From Pseudomonas nunensis (GTDB taxonomy: Bacteria > Pseudomonadota > Gammaproteobacteria > Pseudomonadales > Pseudomonadaceae), in NCBI RefSeq assembly GCF_024296925.1, contig NZ_CP101125.1:5148501-5212500 (forward strand): DNA of 64,000 nucleotides, written 5' to 3'. The notes under the pieces are model-generated. The model made no database searches and was not told the DNA's origin. It was given only the letters and a program-made list of their open reading frames with translations. The position numbers and the translations under genes are program-made. This document shows, in pieces, positions 28,323-38,314 of this stretch (positions within the stretch are counted from its first letter, which is position 1; the number at the start of each line of letters is the position of its first letter).

Positions 28323-29119
28323 CAGAAATCTCCAAACATCAAGGCGGTCAGAATAAAGTCCAGGCCGAGCACTGCCAAAGAGGCATACACCACGGTCTTG
28401 GTTGTGGCACGACTGATCCCCTCGGAAGTGGGCTCGCAGTCATAGCCTTGGAATACGGCAATCCAGGTCACGACGAACCCGAAAACGATGCTTTTGATGA
28501 TGCCGTTGAGCACGTCGCCATTGAACGTCACGCTGTTTTGCATGTTCGCCCAGTAGGAGCCGTCATAGACGCCCAGCCAGTCGACTGCCACCCACGAACC
28601 GCCCCAGATCCCGACGACGCTGAAAATCATCGCCAGCACCGGCAGGGAAATGAAACCGGCCCACAGGCGCGGGGCAACGATGTACTTGAGCGGGTCGACG
28701 CCAATCATTTCCAGACTGGACAACTGCTCGGTGGACTTCATGTTGCCGATTTCGGCGGTCAGGGCCGAACCGGCACGCCCGGCGAACAGCAGTGCCGTCA
28801 CCACCGGCCCCAGTTCACGCAGCAATGTCAGGGCAACCATCTGCCCGACAGCCTGCTCCGAACCGTAGCTGGACAGGATGTTGAAGCCTTGCAGCGCCAA
28901 CACCATGCCGATGAACACCCCGGAAACCACGATGATCACCAGGGACATCACGCCGATCGAATGCAGCTGTTTGATCAGCAAGCCGAAACCGCCGCCAATA
29001 CCGCCGCGACCCAGCAACGCATGAAACAGGAAAATCGCCGCACGCCCGAACACCCCGACGGCATCTATCGCCGCCCGGCCGAACCGGCGCACTTTTTCTA
29101 TTAGTGAAATCTTGCGCAT
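28322..29119 (-). CDS. mlaE: ABC permease MlaE
   Basis: A 265-residue integral membrane permease with five to six helices and the signature RAGSALTAEIGNMKSTEQLSS, which includes the MlaF-contacting loop. It is the membrane core of the retrograde/anterograde phospholipid transporter that keeps the outer leaflet lipid-free. Overlaps mlaF by one base. Confidence 0.96.
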   Translation of the reverse strand: MRKISLIEKVRRFGRAAIDAVGVFGRAAIFLFHALLGRGGIGGGFGLLIKQLHSIGVMSLVIIVVSGVFIGMVLALQGFNILSSYGSEQAVGQMVALTLLRELGPVVTALLFAGRAGSALTAEIGNMKSTEQLSSLEMIGVDPLKYIVAPRLWAGFISLPVLAMIFSVVGIWGGSWVAVDWLGVYDGSYWANMQNSVTFNGDVLNGIIKSIVFGFVVTWIAVFQGYDCEPTSEGISRATTKTVVYASLAVLGLDFILTALMFGDF

Positions 29120-29928
29120 CAGCGCTTCCCCAGAAGATCTGCGCGGTAATCCGTCGCTGGAAAGTGATAAGCGACCGGACCATCGGGTTCGCCTGTCATG
29201 AATTGACGGATACGCGGCTCTTGCGAGTTCATCAGCTCTTCAGGCGTGCCCTGCCCCAACACTTGCCCCTCGCCGACCACATAGATGTAGTCGGCAATGC
29301 TCGCGGTTTCCGCCAGATCGTGGGAAACCACGATACTGGTGATGCCCAGCGCGTCGTTGAGCAGGCGGATCAGGCGCACCAGCACGCCCATGGCGATCGG
29401 GTCCTGCCCCACAAAGGGCTCGTCATACATGAGGATCTGCGGATCAAGGGCAATGGCCCGGGCCAGCGCGACACGACGCTTCATGCCGCCGGACAATTCG
29501 TCCGGCATCAGGTCGATGGCGCCACGCAAACCCACGGCCTGCAATTTGAGCAGGACGATGTCACGGATCATTTCTTCCGGCAGCTCGGTATGAACCCGCA
29601 GCGGAAAGGCAACGTTCTCGAATACATCGAGATCGGTAAACAGCGCGCCGCTTTGAAACAGCACGCCCATGTGCTTGCGCGCATCGAACAGGTCGCTGCG
29701 AGACAATTTGGGCAAATTTTGGCCGTTGACCCAGACTTCGCCGCTGGTAGGTCGCAACTGTGCGCCCATCAGCCGTAACAGCGTGGTCTTGCCACACCCG
29801 GAAGGACCCATGATGCCGGTGACCTTGCCGCGCGGGATGCGGATATCGACGTTATTGAAAATGCTGCGCGTACCGCGCTTGAAGGTCAGTCCCTTCAGCT
29901 CGACCGCGTAGGCGTTATCGGCACTCAT
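29119..29928 (-). CDS. mlaF: ABC transporter ATPase MlaF
   Basis: A 269-residue ATPase with Walker A GPSGCGKTT (41-49), signature LSGGM (145-149) and Walker B ending in D169-E170 (LMYDEP). It powers MlaFEDB. First gene of the mla unit, divergent from kdsD across 275 bases. Confidence 0.96.
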   Translation of the reverse strand: MSADNAYAVELKGLTFKRGTRSIFNNVDIRIPRGKVTGIMGPSGCGKTTLLRLMGAQLRPTSGEVWVNGQNLPKLSRSDLFDARKHMGVLFQSGALFTDLDVFENVAFPLRVHTELPEEMIRDIVLLKLQAVGLRGAIDLMPDELSGGMKRRVALARAIALDPQILMYDEPFVGQDPIAMGVLVRLIRLLNDALGITSIVVSHDLAETASIADYIYVVGEGQVLGQGTPEELMNSQEPRIRQFMTGEPDGPVAYHFPATDYRADLLGKR

Positions 29929-30164
29929 CTAAACTCCTTGCGATGCAGCCTCTCACTCGGACGCCTGACTTTCTGACGAAAGCACATACCTCCCCGGGCA
30001 GGCCGAACTGGCGGCGAACTATATCACTGCAACGGGCAAGCGCCAAAGGCCCAAGCCGGCGCATGTTCAGCAATATGACAGGCGAAAACGCTGATTTGGA
30101 GGGTTTCCGTAACAGGGATTTACAAAGCACGACGAACTAGCGTGAGGGTTTCGATCATTACCGC

Positions 30165-30170
30165 TATAAT
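30165..30170 (+). promoter_or_regulatory. -10 element before kdsD
   Basis: A perfect TATAAT 34 bases before the kdsD ATG; no strong -35 is visible. Confidence 0.45.
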
Positions 30171-30203
30171 CGCCGCCTTTTCATCGGGCTATACGATTCT
30201 GAC

Positions 30204-31178
30204 ATGAGCCAATCCAGCGACCTGATTCAATCGGCACAACGCACCATCCGCCTCGAAGTGGAAGCCGTAAAAGGCTTGTTGCCCCATATCGACGCAGATT
30301 TCGTACGCGCTTGCGAGATGATTCTGGCCAGCAAAGGCCGCGTGGTCGTGCTGGGCATGGGCAAATCCGGCCATATCGGCAACAAGATTGCCGCCACCCT
30401 GGCCAGCACCGGCACCACGGCTTTCTTCGTTCACCCGGCTGAAGCCAGCCACGGCGATATGGGCATGATCACCCGCGACGACATTATCCTGGCGCTGTCG
30501 AACTCCGGCTCCACCAATGAAATCGTCACCCTGCTGCCGCTGATCAAGCGCCAGGGCATCAAGCTGATCAGCATGACCGGTAATCCAGACTCACCGCTGT
30601 CCAAGGCCGCCGAGATCAATCTCAACGTTCACGTGGAGCACGAAGCCTGCCCCCTGAACCTGGCGCCGACCTCCTCGACTACCGCCGCACTGGTGATGGG
30701 CGATGCCCTGGCCGTTGCGCTACTGGAGGCGCGCGGCTTTACCGCTGAAGACTTCGCGTTTTCCCATCCGGGCGGCGCGCTGGGCCGACGCCTGCTGCTG
30801 AAAGTCGAAACCGTCATGCACGCCGGCGCAGAATTGCCCCAGGTGCAACGTGGCACGCTGCTCAAGGACGCCTTGATGGAAATGACCCGCAAGGGCCTGG
30901 GCATGACCGCGATCGTGGAGGCCGACGGCAAATTGGCCGGGATCTTCACCGACGGCGATTTGCGCCGCACCCTCGACCGGACCATCGATATCCACCACAC
31001 GACCATCGACGAGGTCATGACTGTTCATGGCAAGACCGCCCGGCCCGATATGCTGGCAGCTGAAGCCCTGAAAATCATGGAAGACCATCGAATCAACGCA
31101 CTGGTAGTCGTCGACAAGGATGACCGCCCGGTAGGCGCGTTCAACCTCTCCGATCTTCTGCGTGCAGGAGTAATGTAA
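30204..31178 (+). CDS. kdsD: Arabinose-5-phosphate isomerase KdsD
   Basis: It converts ribulose-5-phosphate to arabinose-5-phosphate, the first step to Kdo of LPS. The 324-residue protein has an N-terminal SIS domain (about 40-175; VVLGMGKSGHIGNKIAATLAS, FVHPAEASHGDMGM) and two CBS domains (about 205-260 and 272-324). Its stop overlaps the kdsC start by one base, so the two sequential-pathway enzymes are co-translated. Confidence 0.96.
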   Translation: MSQSSDLIQSAQRTIRLEVEAVKGLLPHIDADFVRACEMILASKGRVVVLGMGKSGHIGNKIAATLASTGTTAFFVHPAEASHGDMGMITRDDIILALSNSGSTNEIVTLLPLIKRQGIKLISMTGNPDSPLSKAAEINLNVHVEHEACPLNLAPTSSTTAALVMGDALAVALLEARGFTAEDFAFSHPGGALGRRLLLKVETVMHAGAELPQVQRGTLLKDALMEMTRKGLGMTAIVEADGKLAGIFTDGDLRRTLDRTIDIHHTTIDEVMTVHGKTARPDMLAAEALKIMEDHRINALVVVDKDDRPVGAFNLSDLLRAGVM

Positions 31179-31702
31179 TGAGCGACGACCTGCTGCAACG
31201 CGGCAAGAACATCAAGCTGGCGGTTTTCGACGTCGACGGCGTCCTCACCGACGGGCGCCTGTACTTCCTCGAAGACGGCAGTGAATTCAAGACTTTCAGC
31301 ACCCTCGACGGCCAGGGCATCAAGATGTTGATGGCAGCCGGCGTGCAGACCGCTATCATCAGCGGCCGTAAAACCCCGGTAGTCGAACGTCGAGCGAAAA
31401 ACCTCGGCATTCCACATCTTTACCAGGGTCGCGAAGACAAACTCGTTGTACTTGACGAGCTTCTTGGCCAACTCAACCTAAGCTATGAACAGGTTGCCTA
31501 CCTCGGTGACGATCTACCGGACCTGCCGGTGATTCGCCGCGTCGGCCTGGGCATGGCGGTGGCCAATGCCGCCAGTTTTGTGCGCGAACACGCCCACGGT
31601 GTCACTCTGGCCCGTGGCGGCGAAGGTGCCGCCCGCGAATTCTGCGAACTGATCCTGCGCGCCCAAGGCCGCCTGGATGCGGCCAACGCCGCGTATTTGT
31701 GA
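31178..31702 (+). CDS. kdsC: KDO-8-phosphate phosphatase KdsC
   Basis: A 174-residue C0-type HAD phosphatase with D18 and D20 in FDVDGVLTDG, releasing Kdo from Kdo-8-phosphate. GDDLPDLPVI supplies the C-terminal acidic motif IV. Small cap-less tetrameric form; second gene of the kds-lpt operon. Confidence 0.96.
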   Translation: MSDDLLQRGKNIKLAVFDVDGVLTDGRLYFLEDGSEFKTFSTLDGQGIKMLMAAGVQTAIISGRKTPVVERRAKNLGIPHLYQGREDKLVVLDELLGQLNLSYEQVAYLGDDLPDLPVIRRVGLGMAVANAASFVREHAHGVTLARGGEGAAREFCELILRAQGRLDAANAAYL

Positions 31703-31709
31703 GCCAATT

Positions 31710-32288
31710 ATGTTTATTCTGAGCAAAAAGTTTCGCAGGTTCATGCTCTTCGGTTGCATCGCTGCGATATTCGCTGCGGTCGGCTACTGGAACATCAGCC
31801 CGGAACGCTTCCTCGACAAGCCAGTGGCAAAAGTCGATGAAAGCGCAATCGACTATTACGCACTCAACGCTCACAGCGTTCAGTATCTGCCCGACGGCGG
31901 CTTGCAGTACGACCTGACGTCCGACAAGGTCGAGCACCTCAAGGCGACCGACGTGTCGCTGCTGACCAACCCGGACCTGAACATGTATCGCGGCACCGAA
32001 TTCCCTTGGCATGTCACGAGTTTGCGTGGCGAAGTGAATGCAGACGGCACACAGGTAGAGCTGATCGACTCGGTCCGCATTGCGCGCACCGATGAACAGA
32101 AGCGTGAATTGATTGTTACCAGCACCCGTATGACAGTGTTCCCGCAGCAGCAATATGCGCAGACCGACCAACCCGTTAGAATCGACGGCGCTGGCGGTGT
32201 ATCGACTGGCAACGGAATGAAAGCGTATTTGAAAGAAAGCAGGATACACCTGCTATCGAACGTAAGAGGACAGTATGAGGCTCGTTAA
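31710..32288 (+). CDS. lptC: LPS export protein LptC
   Basis: A 192-residue bitopic protein: one N-terminal helix (about 11-27) then a periplasmic beta-jellyroll (LNAHSVQYLPDGGLQYDLTSD region). It passes LPS from LptB2FG to LptA. I use ATG 31710, 7 bases after kdsC; an upstream in-frame ATG lies inside kdsC. The end overlaps lptA by 14 bases. Confidence 0.92.
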   Translation: MFILSKKFRRFMLFGCIAAIFAAVGYWNISPERFLDKPVAKVDESAIDYYALNAHSVQYLPDGGLQYDLTSDKVEHLKATDVSLLTNPDLNMYRGTEFPWHVTSLRGEVNADGTQVELIDSVRIARTDEQKRELIVTSTRMTVFPQQQYAQTDQPVRIDGAGGVSTGNGMKAYLKESRIHLLSNVRGQYEAR

Positions 32289-32823
32289 AACTCTCCCTAT
32301 TTTGCTCAGTCTGGGCGCAGCACTGGGAAGCGTGAGCGCCTGGGCTCTGCCGAACGATCAAGAGCAGCCTATCCGCATTCAGGCCGACGATGCCCAGCTG
32401 GACGACAAGAACGGCGTTGCCACCTATAAAGGCGACGTGATCATTACCCAGGGCTCGATGAAGGTCACCGGCAACACCGTGACCATCACCCGCACCCCGG
32501 CCGGTGACATCGATGTCGTGACCTCGGTGGGCAACCTTGCCTACTTCGAGCAACTGCAGACCGCTGGCGACTCCAAGCCTGTCCAGGGCTGGGGCGTGAC
32601 CATCCAGTACCACGCCGCGCAAAACCGCGTCGTGCTGATCGACAAGGCCAAGGTTGTCGACAAAGACAACAACACCACCCAGGGCGAGAAAATCGTCTAC
32701 GACACGGTCAAGAAACTGGCGAGCGCCGGTCGTGCCACGGGTAACAAGGTCACCGAATCGCGTCCGCGCATTGACATGGTGATCCAGCCGAAGCCGAAAA
32801 CCGACCAGAAAAAGGCCAATTAA
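32275..32823 (+). CDS. lptA: LPS transport protein LptA (LptH)
   Basis: A 182-residue periplasmic protein with a signal peptide cleaved near VSAWA-LPND. The OstA-type jellyroll ([23 protein letters not shown] region) polymerises into the bridge carrying LPS across the periplasm. AGGA precedes the ATG. Its stop overlaps the lptB start (TAATG). Confidence 0.95.
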   Translation: MRLVKTLPILLSLGAALGSVSAWALPNDQEQPIRIQADDAQLDDKNGVATYKGDVIITQGSMKVTGNTVTITRTPAGDIDVVTSVGNLAYFEQLQTAGDSKPVQGWGVTIQYHAAQNRVVLIDKAKVVDKDNNTTQGEKIVYDTVKKLASAGRATGNKVTESRPRIDMVIQPKPKTDQKKAN

Positions 32824-33548
32824 TGGCAACCCTGAAAGCTCAGCATCTGGCCAAGAGCTACAAGAGCCGCCAGGTCGTGCGTGATGTCAGCCTGTCTATC
32901 GACAGCGGTCAGATCGTCGGCCTGCTGGGCCCGAACGGCGCCGGCAAGACCACCTGTTTCTACATGATCGTCGGCCTGGTACAGGCCGATCAGGGCCGCG
33001 TACTGATCGACGACCTGGACGTCAGCCACCAGCCGATGCACGGTCGTGCAAAGGCCGGTATCGGCTATCTTCCGCAGGAAGCGTCGATCTTCCGCAAACT
33101 GTCGGTGGCCGACAACATCATGGCCATCCTCGAGACCCGCAAGGAACTCGACAAGGCCGGTCGCCGCAAAGAGCTGGAAAGCCTGCTGCAGGAATTCCAC
33201 ATCAGCCATATCCGCGACAACCTGGGCATGAGCCTGTCCGGTGGTGAACGCCGCCGGGTAGAAATCGCCCGCGCGCTGGCCACCAACCCGAAATTCATCC
33301 TGCTCGACGAACCTTTCGCCGGTGTAGACCCGATTTCGGTAGGCGACATCAAACAGATCATCCATCACCTCAAGGCCAAGGGCATTGGCGTGCTGATCAC
33401 CGACCACAACGTCCGTGAAACCCTGGATATCTGCGAAACCGCCTACATCGTCAACGATGGCCAGCTGATCGCCGAAGGTGACTCTGCCACCATCCTGGCC
33501 AACGAACTGGTCAAGGAAGTGTACCTGGGCCATGAGTTCCGCCTTTAA
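32823..33548 (+). CDS. lptB: LPS transport ATPase LptB
   Basis: A 241-residue ABC ATPase with Walker A GPNGAGKT (36-43), signature LSGGERRR and Walker [14 protein letters not shown]. It drives LPS extraction by LptFG. Last gene of kdsD-kdsC-lptC-lptA-lptB, followed by the rpoN promoter region. Confidence 0.97.
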   Translation: MATLKAQHLAKSYKSRQVVRDVSLSIDSGQIVGLLGPNGAGKTTCFYMIVGLVQADQGRVLIDDLDVSHQPMHGRAKAGIGYLPQEASIFRKLSVADNIMAILETRKELDKAGRRKELESLLQEFHISHIRDNLGMSLSGGERRRVEIARALATNPKFILLDEPFAGVDPISVGDIKQIIHHLKAKGIGVLITDHNVRETLDICETAYIVNDGQLIAEGDSATILANELVKEVYLGHEFRL

Positions 33549-33587
33549 GCACTGAGGTGTCTGGCTGGAAGCCCGAGCGCTTGTATC

Positions 33588-33612
33588 GATAAAAAATCAA
33601 CATTTTTTTATT
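33588..33612. other. AT-rich palindrome after lptB
   Basis: ATAAAAAATC-AAC-ATTTTTTTAT-type symmetry in an otherwise GC-rich setting. It could terminate the lpt transcript or serve as an upstream element or protein-binding site for the rpoN promoter. Confidence 0.4.
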
Positions 33613-33649
33613 GTTACAGCGCTCTAGGCAAACCCTGCAGTATCGGGCA

Positions 33650-33655
33650 TATAAT
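33650..33655 (+). promoter_or_regulatory. -10 element of the rpoN promoter
   Basis: A perfect TATAAT 78 bases before the rpoN ATG; the -35 area (GGCAAA) is weak. The leader contains two GC-rich hairpins (GGCGCTCCGGCGCC and GGCGCATGCGCGCC). Confidence 0.45.
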
Positions 33656-33732
33656 TTGCTTAAGTTTGGCGCTCCGGCGCCCTGTAGTGGATGGCGCATG
33701 CGCGCCGGCGAATAAGGTGTTAAGCCCCTGCC

Positions 33733-35226
33733 ATGAAACCATCGCTAGTCTTGAGAATGGGCCAGCAGCTGACGATGACACCTCAGCTGCAACAGGCCAT
33801 CCGCCTGCTCCAATTGTCGACCCTGGACCTGCAACAGGAAATCCAGGAGGCCCTGGAGTCCAATCCGATGCTCGAACGCCAGGAAGAAGGCGACGACTTC
33901 GATAACGCCGACCCCTTGGCCGACAAAGCCGAACAGCAACCCAACGCCGATGTTTCGGAACCCTCCTACCAGGAAACCGCCCCGACGGTGGATAACCTCG
34001 AGGAAGGCGACTGGAACGAGCGCATTCCCAACGAGCTGCCCGTCGATACCGCGTGGGAAGACGTCTACCAGACCAGCGCCAGCAGCCTGCCGAGCAACGA
34101 TGACGACGAGTGGGATTTCACCACCCGCACATCGGCCGGCGAGAGCCTGCAAAGCCACCTGCTCTGGCAACTCAACCTGGCACCGATGTCCGACACCGAT
34201 CGCCTGATCGCCGTGACCCTGATCGATTGCATCAACAATCAGGGCTATCTGGACGAAACCCTCGAGGAAATCCTCGAAGCCTTCGATCCGGAACTGGACA
34301 TCGAACTGGACGAAATCGAAGCCGTCCTGCACCGCATCCAGCAATTCGAACCGGCCGGAATCGGCGCCCGCAACCTGGGCGAATGCCTGTTGCTGCAATT
34401 GCGCCAACTGGCCGCCAAGACGCCTTGGCTGGCCGAGGCCAAGCGCCTGGTCACCGATTACATCGACCTGCTCGGCAGCCGCGACTACAGCCAGTTGATG
34501 CGCCGCATGAAACTCAAGGAAGATGAACTGCGCCAGGTCATCGAACTGGTCCAGAGCCTGAACCCGCGTCCGGGCTCGCAAATCGAGTCCAGCGAAGCCG
34601 AATACGTCGTTCCCGACGTGATCGTGCGCAAGGACAACGAGCGCTGGCTGGTGGAGTTGAACCAGGAGTCGGTGCCACGGCTGCGGGTCAACGCCCAGTA
34701 CGCCGGTTTCGTACGCCGCGCCGACACCAGCGCCGACAACACCTTCATGCGCAATCAGTTGCAGGAAGCCCGCTGGTTCATCAAGAGCCTGCAAAGCCGC
34801 AACGAAACCCTGATGAAAGTGGCCACCCAGATCGTCGAGCACCAACGCGGCTTCCTGGAATACGGCGACGAAGCCATGAAACCGCTGGTCCTGCATGACA
34901 TCGCCGAAGCAGTGGGCATGCACGAATCGACGATTTCGCGGGTAACTACCCAGAAGTTCATGCATACCCCTCGGGGCATATATGAGCTGAAATACTTTTT
35001 CTCCAGCCATGTCAGCACCTCTGAAGGCGGTGAATGCTCGTCCACAGCGATCCGCGCGATCATCAAAAAACTGGTTGCCGCGGAAAATCAGAAAAAGCCG
35101 TTGAGTGACAGCAAGATCGCTGGTTTACTGGAGGCACAAGGCATTCAGGTGGCTCGCCGCACCGTCGCCAAGTACCGCGAGTCCCTCGGGATCGCGCCTT
35201 CGAGCGAACGCAAGCGGTTGATGTAA
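33733..35226 (+). CDS. rpoN: RNA polymerase sigma-54 factor RpoN
   Basis: The 497-residue alternative sigma factor needs AAA+ activators and governs nitrogen, flagella and carbon functions. Region I is Gln/Leu-rich ([20 protein letters not shown], 6-25), region II acidic (about 50-120), then the core-binding domain, HTH ([19 protein letters not shown]) and RpoN box [10 protein letters not shown] (474-483). It starts the rpoN-hpf-ptsN-rapZ-npr cluster. Confidence 0.98.
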   Translation: MKPSLVLRMGQQLTMTPQLQQAIRLLQLSTLDLQQEIQEALESNPMLERQEEGDDFDNADPLADKAEQQPNADVSEPSYQETAPTVDNLEEGDWNERIPNELPVDTAWEDVYQTSASSLPSNDDDEWDFTTRTSAGESLQSHLLWQLNLAPMSDTDRLIAVTLIDCINNQGYLDETLEEILEAFDPELDIELDEIEAVLHRIQQFEPAGIGARNLGECLLLQLRQLAAKTPWLAEAKRLVTDYIDLLGSRDYSQLMRRMKLKEDELRQVIELVQSLNPRPGSQIESSEAEYVVPDVIVRKDNERWLVELNQESVPRLRVNAQYAGFVRRADTSADNTFMRNQLQEARWFIKSLQSRNETLMKVATQIVEHQRGFLEYGDEAMKPLVLHDIAEAVGMHESTISRVTTQKFMHTPRGIYELKYFFSSHVSTSEGGECSSTAIRAIIKKLVAAENQKKPLSDSKIAGLLEAQGIQVARRTVAKYRESLGIAPSSERKRLM

Positions 35227-35242
35227 GCCACAGCACAGCGTT

Positions 35243-35281
35243 CCAGTGGCAGGTACCTCTACCTGCCGCTTTATGCACTGG
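35243..35281 (+). terminator. Hairpin between rpoN and hpf
   Basis: GGCAGGTA-CCTC-TACCTGCC (35248-35267) is followed by GCTTTAT and enclosed by outer CCAGT/ACTGG complementarity. A partial terminator or attenuator is likely, letting downstream genes be expressed separately. Confidence 0.5.
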
Positions 35282-35299
35282 CAACGAAGGAGAAGCTGT

Positions 35300-35608
35300 A
35301 TGCAAGTCAACATCAGTGGACACCAACTGGAAGTGACCGAACCCCTGCGCGCCTACATCGGCGAAAAACTCGAACGATTAGAGCGGCATTTCGACAAGAT
35401 CACCAATGTGCAGGTGACGATGACGGTCGAAAAGCTGAAGCAGAAAATCGAAGCCACCCTGCATATTCCCGGCAGTGAAGTGGTCGCCAACGCGGAACAT
35501 ACCGATATGTACGCGGCGATCGACTCACTTACCGACAAGCTGGATAAACAACTCAAAAAGCATAAGGAAAAGACCCAGAGCCTCCTCCAGGGCGCGACCG
35601 GTCGTTAA
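35300..35608 (+). CDS. hpf: Hibernation promoting factor, short form (HPF)
   Basis: A 102-residue ribosome-binding protein of the YhbH/HPF family, known in Pseudomonas as ORF102 downstream of rpoN. The sequence MQVNISGHQLEVTEPLRAYI and the basic helices (KLERLERHFDKI, LDKQLKKHKEK) bind 16S rRNA in the decoding centre and promote 100S dimer formation in stationary phase. GGAG 7 bases before ATG supports the start. Confidence 0.95.
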   Translation: MQVNISGHQLEVTEPLRAYIGEKLERLERHFDKITNVQVTMTVEKLKQKIEATLHIPGSEVVANAEHTDMYAAIDSLTDKLDKQLKKHKEKTQSLLQGATGR

Positions 35609-35620
35609 CACTCCCTACCC

Positions 35621-36085
35621 ATGATCCGACTTGAAAATATCCTGACCCCCGGCCGTTCCCTCGTGAACGTGCCGGGCGGCAGTAAAAAGAAAGCCCTCGA
35701 GCAAATTGCCAACCTGATCGCCCGGGAAGTGCCGGATCTGGAGATGCAAGATGTCTTCGAGGCTCTGATTGCCCGTGAAAAACTCGGTTCGACCGGTTTT
35801 GGCAACGGCATCGCCATCCCCCACTGTCGCCTCAAGGGTTGCAACTCCCCCATCAGCGCCCTGATGCACCTTGATGCACCTATCGATTTCGACGCCATCG
35901 ACGGCGCCCCGGTTGACTTGCTGTTTGTCCTGCTCGTCCCGCAAGCCGCCACCGATGCGCACCTGGAGTTGCTGCGCCAGATCGCCAGCATGCTCGATCG
36001 CAAGGAAGTACGCGAAAAACTGCGCAGTGCCCCGAGCAACGAAGCCTTGTATCAGGTTGTCCTGGACGAGCAAAACGGTCACTAA
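35621..36085 (+). CDS. ptsN: Nitrogen-regulatory PTS enzyme IIA (PtsN)
   Basis: A 154-residue EIIA-Ntr with the phosphorylated H68 in IAIPHCR. It receives phosphate from Npr (encoded 0.9 kb downstream) and in pseudomonads affects potassium uptake, polyhydroxyalkanoate synthesis and sigma-54 promoters. It lies 12 bases after hpf with no clear ribosome site, consistent with coupling. Confidence 0.96.
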   Translation: MIRLENILTPGRSLVNVPGGSKKKALEQIANLIAREVPDLEMQDVFEALIAREKLGSTGFGNGIAIPHCRLKGCNSPISALMHLDAPIDFDAIDGAPVDLLFVLLVPQAATDAHLELLRQIASMLDRKEVREKLRSAPSNEALYQVVLDEQNGH

Positions 36086-36087
36086 TC

Positions 36088-36945
36088 ATGCGCCTGATCA
36101 TTGTCAGTGGCCGTTCCGGCTCCGGTAAAAGTACCGCGCTCAATGTCCTTGAGGACAACGGCTACTACTGCATCGACAACCTGCCCGCCGGTTTGCTGCC
36201 GGAACTGGCCGAACGCGCCCTGATTCATACCGAGCTGGCACAGCCGCTGGTCGCCGTGTCCATCGACGCGCGCAACCTGCCCAGCCACCTCTCGCGCTTT
36301 CCCGAATTACTTGAAGAAGTTCGCAGCCGGCATATCCAGTGCGATGTGCTGTACCTGGACGCCGATGAAGAAACCCTGCTCAAGCGTTTCTCGGAAACCC
36401 GCCGCCGCCACCCGCTGAGCAACGCCAATCGCTCACTGGCCGAGGCGATCGAAGACGAGACGCAGTTGCTGGGGCCGATCGCCGATCTGGCTGACCTCAA
36501 GATCAACACCACCAGCCTGAACCTGTACCAGTTGCGCGACACCATCAAATTGCGCCTGCTGAACCAGCCGGAGCCCGGCACGGCGTTCCTGGTGGAGTCT
36601 TTCGGGTTCAAGCGTGGCATGCCGGTAGATGCCGACGTGGTGTTCGACGTGCGTTGCCTGCCCAATCCGTACTGGAAACCGGAGCTGCGAGCGCAATCAG
36701 GACTCGATCAACCAGTGGCCGAGTACCTGGCTGCGCAGCCGGACGTCGAAGAGATGTTCCAGGATATCTACGGTTACCTGTTCAAGTGGCTACCGCGATT
36801 TGCCGCCAGCAACCGCGCCTACGTCACCATTGCCATTGGCTGCACCGGCGGTCATCACCGCTCCGTCTACCTGACCGAACGTCTGGGTCAGGCCCTGCAA
36901 CAATCCCTGAAGAACGTCCAGGTTCGCCACCGCGACCTCAGCTAA
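36088..36945 (+). CDS. rapZ: RNase adapter / nucleotide-binding protein RapZ
   Basis: A 285-residue protein with P-loop GRSGSGKS (8-15) and a C-terminal domain holding [10 protein letters not shown]. In E. coli RapZ guides RNase E to the GlmZ RNA and senses glucosamine-6-phosphate; GlmY/GlmZ are not known in Pseudomonas, so the role here is open. It starts 2 bases after ptsN, in the sigma-54/PTS-Ntr operon. Confidence 0.95.
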   Translation: MRLIIVSGRSGSGKSTALNVLEDNGYYCIDNLPAGLLPELAERALIHTELAQPLVAVSIDARNLPSHLSRFPELLEEVRSRHIQCDVLYLDADEETLLKRFSETRRRHPLSNANRSLAEAIEDETQLLGPIADLADLKINTTSLNLYQLRDTIKLRLLNQPEPGTAFLVESFGFKRGMPVDADVVFDVRCLPNPYWKPELRAQSGLDQPVAEYLAAQPDVEEMFQDIYGYLFKWLPRFAASNRAYVTIAIGCTGGHHRSVYLTERLGQALQQSLKNVQVRHRDLS

Positions 36946-36960
36946 AGGATTCACAACGCG

Positions 36961-37236
36961 ATGCCTGCTCTGGAAATTGAAATCATCAACAAGCTGGGCC
37001 TGCACGCCCGCGCTTCTGCAAAATTCGTTGGCGTTGCCGGTGAGTTCAAGGATTGCTCGATCAGAGTAGGACGCACGCCGGAATCCACAGTCGACGGTAA
37101 AAGCATCATGGCCATGATGATGTTGGCGGCTGGCAAAGGCACAAAGATCCACCTGAGCACTGAAGGCGAACAGGCTGAAGAGGCGCTGCAAGCATTGGTG
37201 GCACTGATCAACGACTACTTCGGCGAAGGTGGCTGA
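36961..37236 (+). CDS. ptsO: Nitrogen PTS phosphocarrier NPr
   Basis: A 91-residue HPr-like protein with active H15 (GLHARASA) and the S48 region DGKSIMAMMML. It relays phosphate from PtsP to PtsN. AAGGA lies before the ATG. Last gene of the rpoN cluster. Confidence 0.96.
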   Translation: MPALEIEIINKLGLHARASAKFVGVAGEFKDCSIRVGRTPESTVDGKSIMAMMMLAAGKGTKIHLSTEGEQAEEALQALVALINDYFGEGG

Positions 37237-37247
37237 TCCGCATCCTT

Positions 37248-37382
37248 GTGTAGCAGCTGGCGAAGCCTGCGTTCGGCTGCGAAGCAGTGGTGAAATCAGA
37301 CAATACGGTCTCACACGCAAACCGCTTGCACAGGATTGACGACTGCTTCGCAGCCGAACGCAGGCTTCGCCAGCTGCTACAA
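37248..37382. repeat. Long inverted repeat (TAGCAGCTGGCGAAGCC family)
   Basis: Arms of about 40 bases, starting TGTAGCAGCTGGCGAAGCCT and mirrored at 37340-37381, flank a ~55-base spacer between npr and the ZIP gene. It differs from the other REP families but shares the GCGAAGCAGT core. Confidence 0.85.
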
Positions 37383-37390
37383 AACCCGCG

Positions 37391-38284
37391 TCAAGCCAGC
37401 GCCGTATCCATGACCATCATCAAGCAAAACCCCATCAACAATCCCAGGCTAGCCAGTTTGTCGTGACCATTGCGTCGCGACTCCGGGATGACCTCATGGG
37501 TCACCACCAGCAGCATTGCCCCGGCCGCCAGCGCCAGACCCAACGGCAATAGCAATTCAGCCAGGCTGACCAGCCACGCACACAACAACGCGAACACCGG
37601 TTCGACCAACCCTGACGCGGCACCGATCAGGAACGCCTTGACCCGCGACATCCCCGCCCCGGCCAACACCAAGGCAATCACCAGTCCTTCGGGTACATCC
37701 TGCAAAGCGATGCCCATGGCCAGGCTGTCGGCATCAGGCATTCCGCCACCGGCCGAAACCCCGACCGCCATGCCTTCAGGAATGTTGTGGGCAATGATGG
37801 CAAACACAAACAGCCAGATTCGCGGCGGGATCACCGGTCGTTCCAACGTACCGACGAGCATTTCCGGGCTGGCCCCAGAGACCTTGCGGTCCACCAGAAA
37901 TAGCCCGAATGCACCGAGCATGATGCCGAAGCTGATCAGGCCACTGGCCGCCCAAGGTGTCAGCCCCAGGCTTTCGGCCGCAGAGATGCCGGGCACGATC
38001 AGCGAAAACGCCGTCGCCGCGAGCATCACCCCGGCACCGAAACCGAGCAAGGTATCGCTGAGCGCTTGGGGCATGCGCCGAATCACCAGCACCGGCACCG
38101 CTCCCAACGCAGTACCCAAGGCGCATATCGCCCCACCCTGCAAGGCACGCAGCAGTTTCGGCTCAAGGTCCAGCCATGCCAATCCCTGGGCACCCAACAA
38201 CGTCATACCCGCCAGCAGTAACAGCGATCCCAACGCGTAACGAAACATTCGTCCGCTGCCAATCGCCAGTGTTTCAGTGCCCAT
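37391..38284 (-). CDS. ZIP-family metal transporter (GufA type)
   Basis: A 297-residue inner-membrane protein with about eight helices and a cytoplasmic loop (132-155). Helix 4 carries HNIPEG (166-171) and helix 5 QDVPEG (195-200), the metal-site pattern of GufA-like ZIPs such as BbZIP, so import of zinc or another divalent cation is likely. It has no obvious partner gene; the sodM operon lies next to it, on the same strand, about 30 bases upstream, so read-through is possible. Confidence 0.88.
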   Translation of the reverse strand: MGTETLAIGSGRMFRYALGSLLLLAGMTLLGAQGLAWLDLEPKLLRALQGGAICALGTALGAVPVLVIRRMPQALSDTLLGFGAGVMLAATAFSLIVPGISAAESLGLTPWAASGLISFGIMLGAFGLFLVDRKVSGASPEMLVGTLERPVIPPRIWLFVFAIIAHNIPEGMAVGVSAGGGMPDADSLAMGIALQDVPEGLVIALVLAGAGMSRVKAFLIGAASGLVEPVFALLCAWLVSLAELLLPLGLALAAGAMLLVVTHEVIPESRRNGHDKLASLGLLMGFCLMMVMDTALA

Positions 38285-38314
38285 AGTCAGCCTTGGATTG
38301 TTTTTATAGATGAC

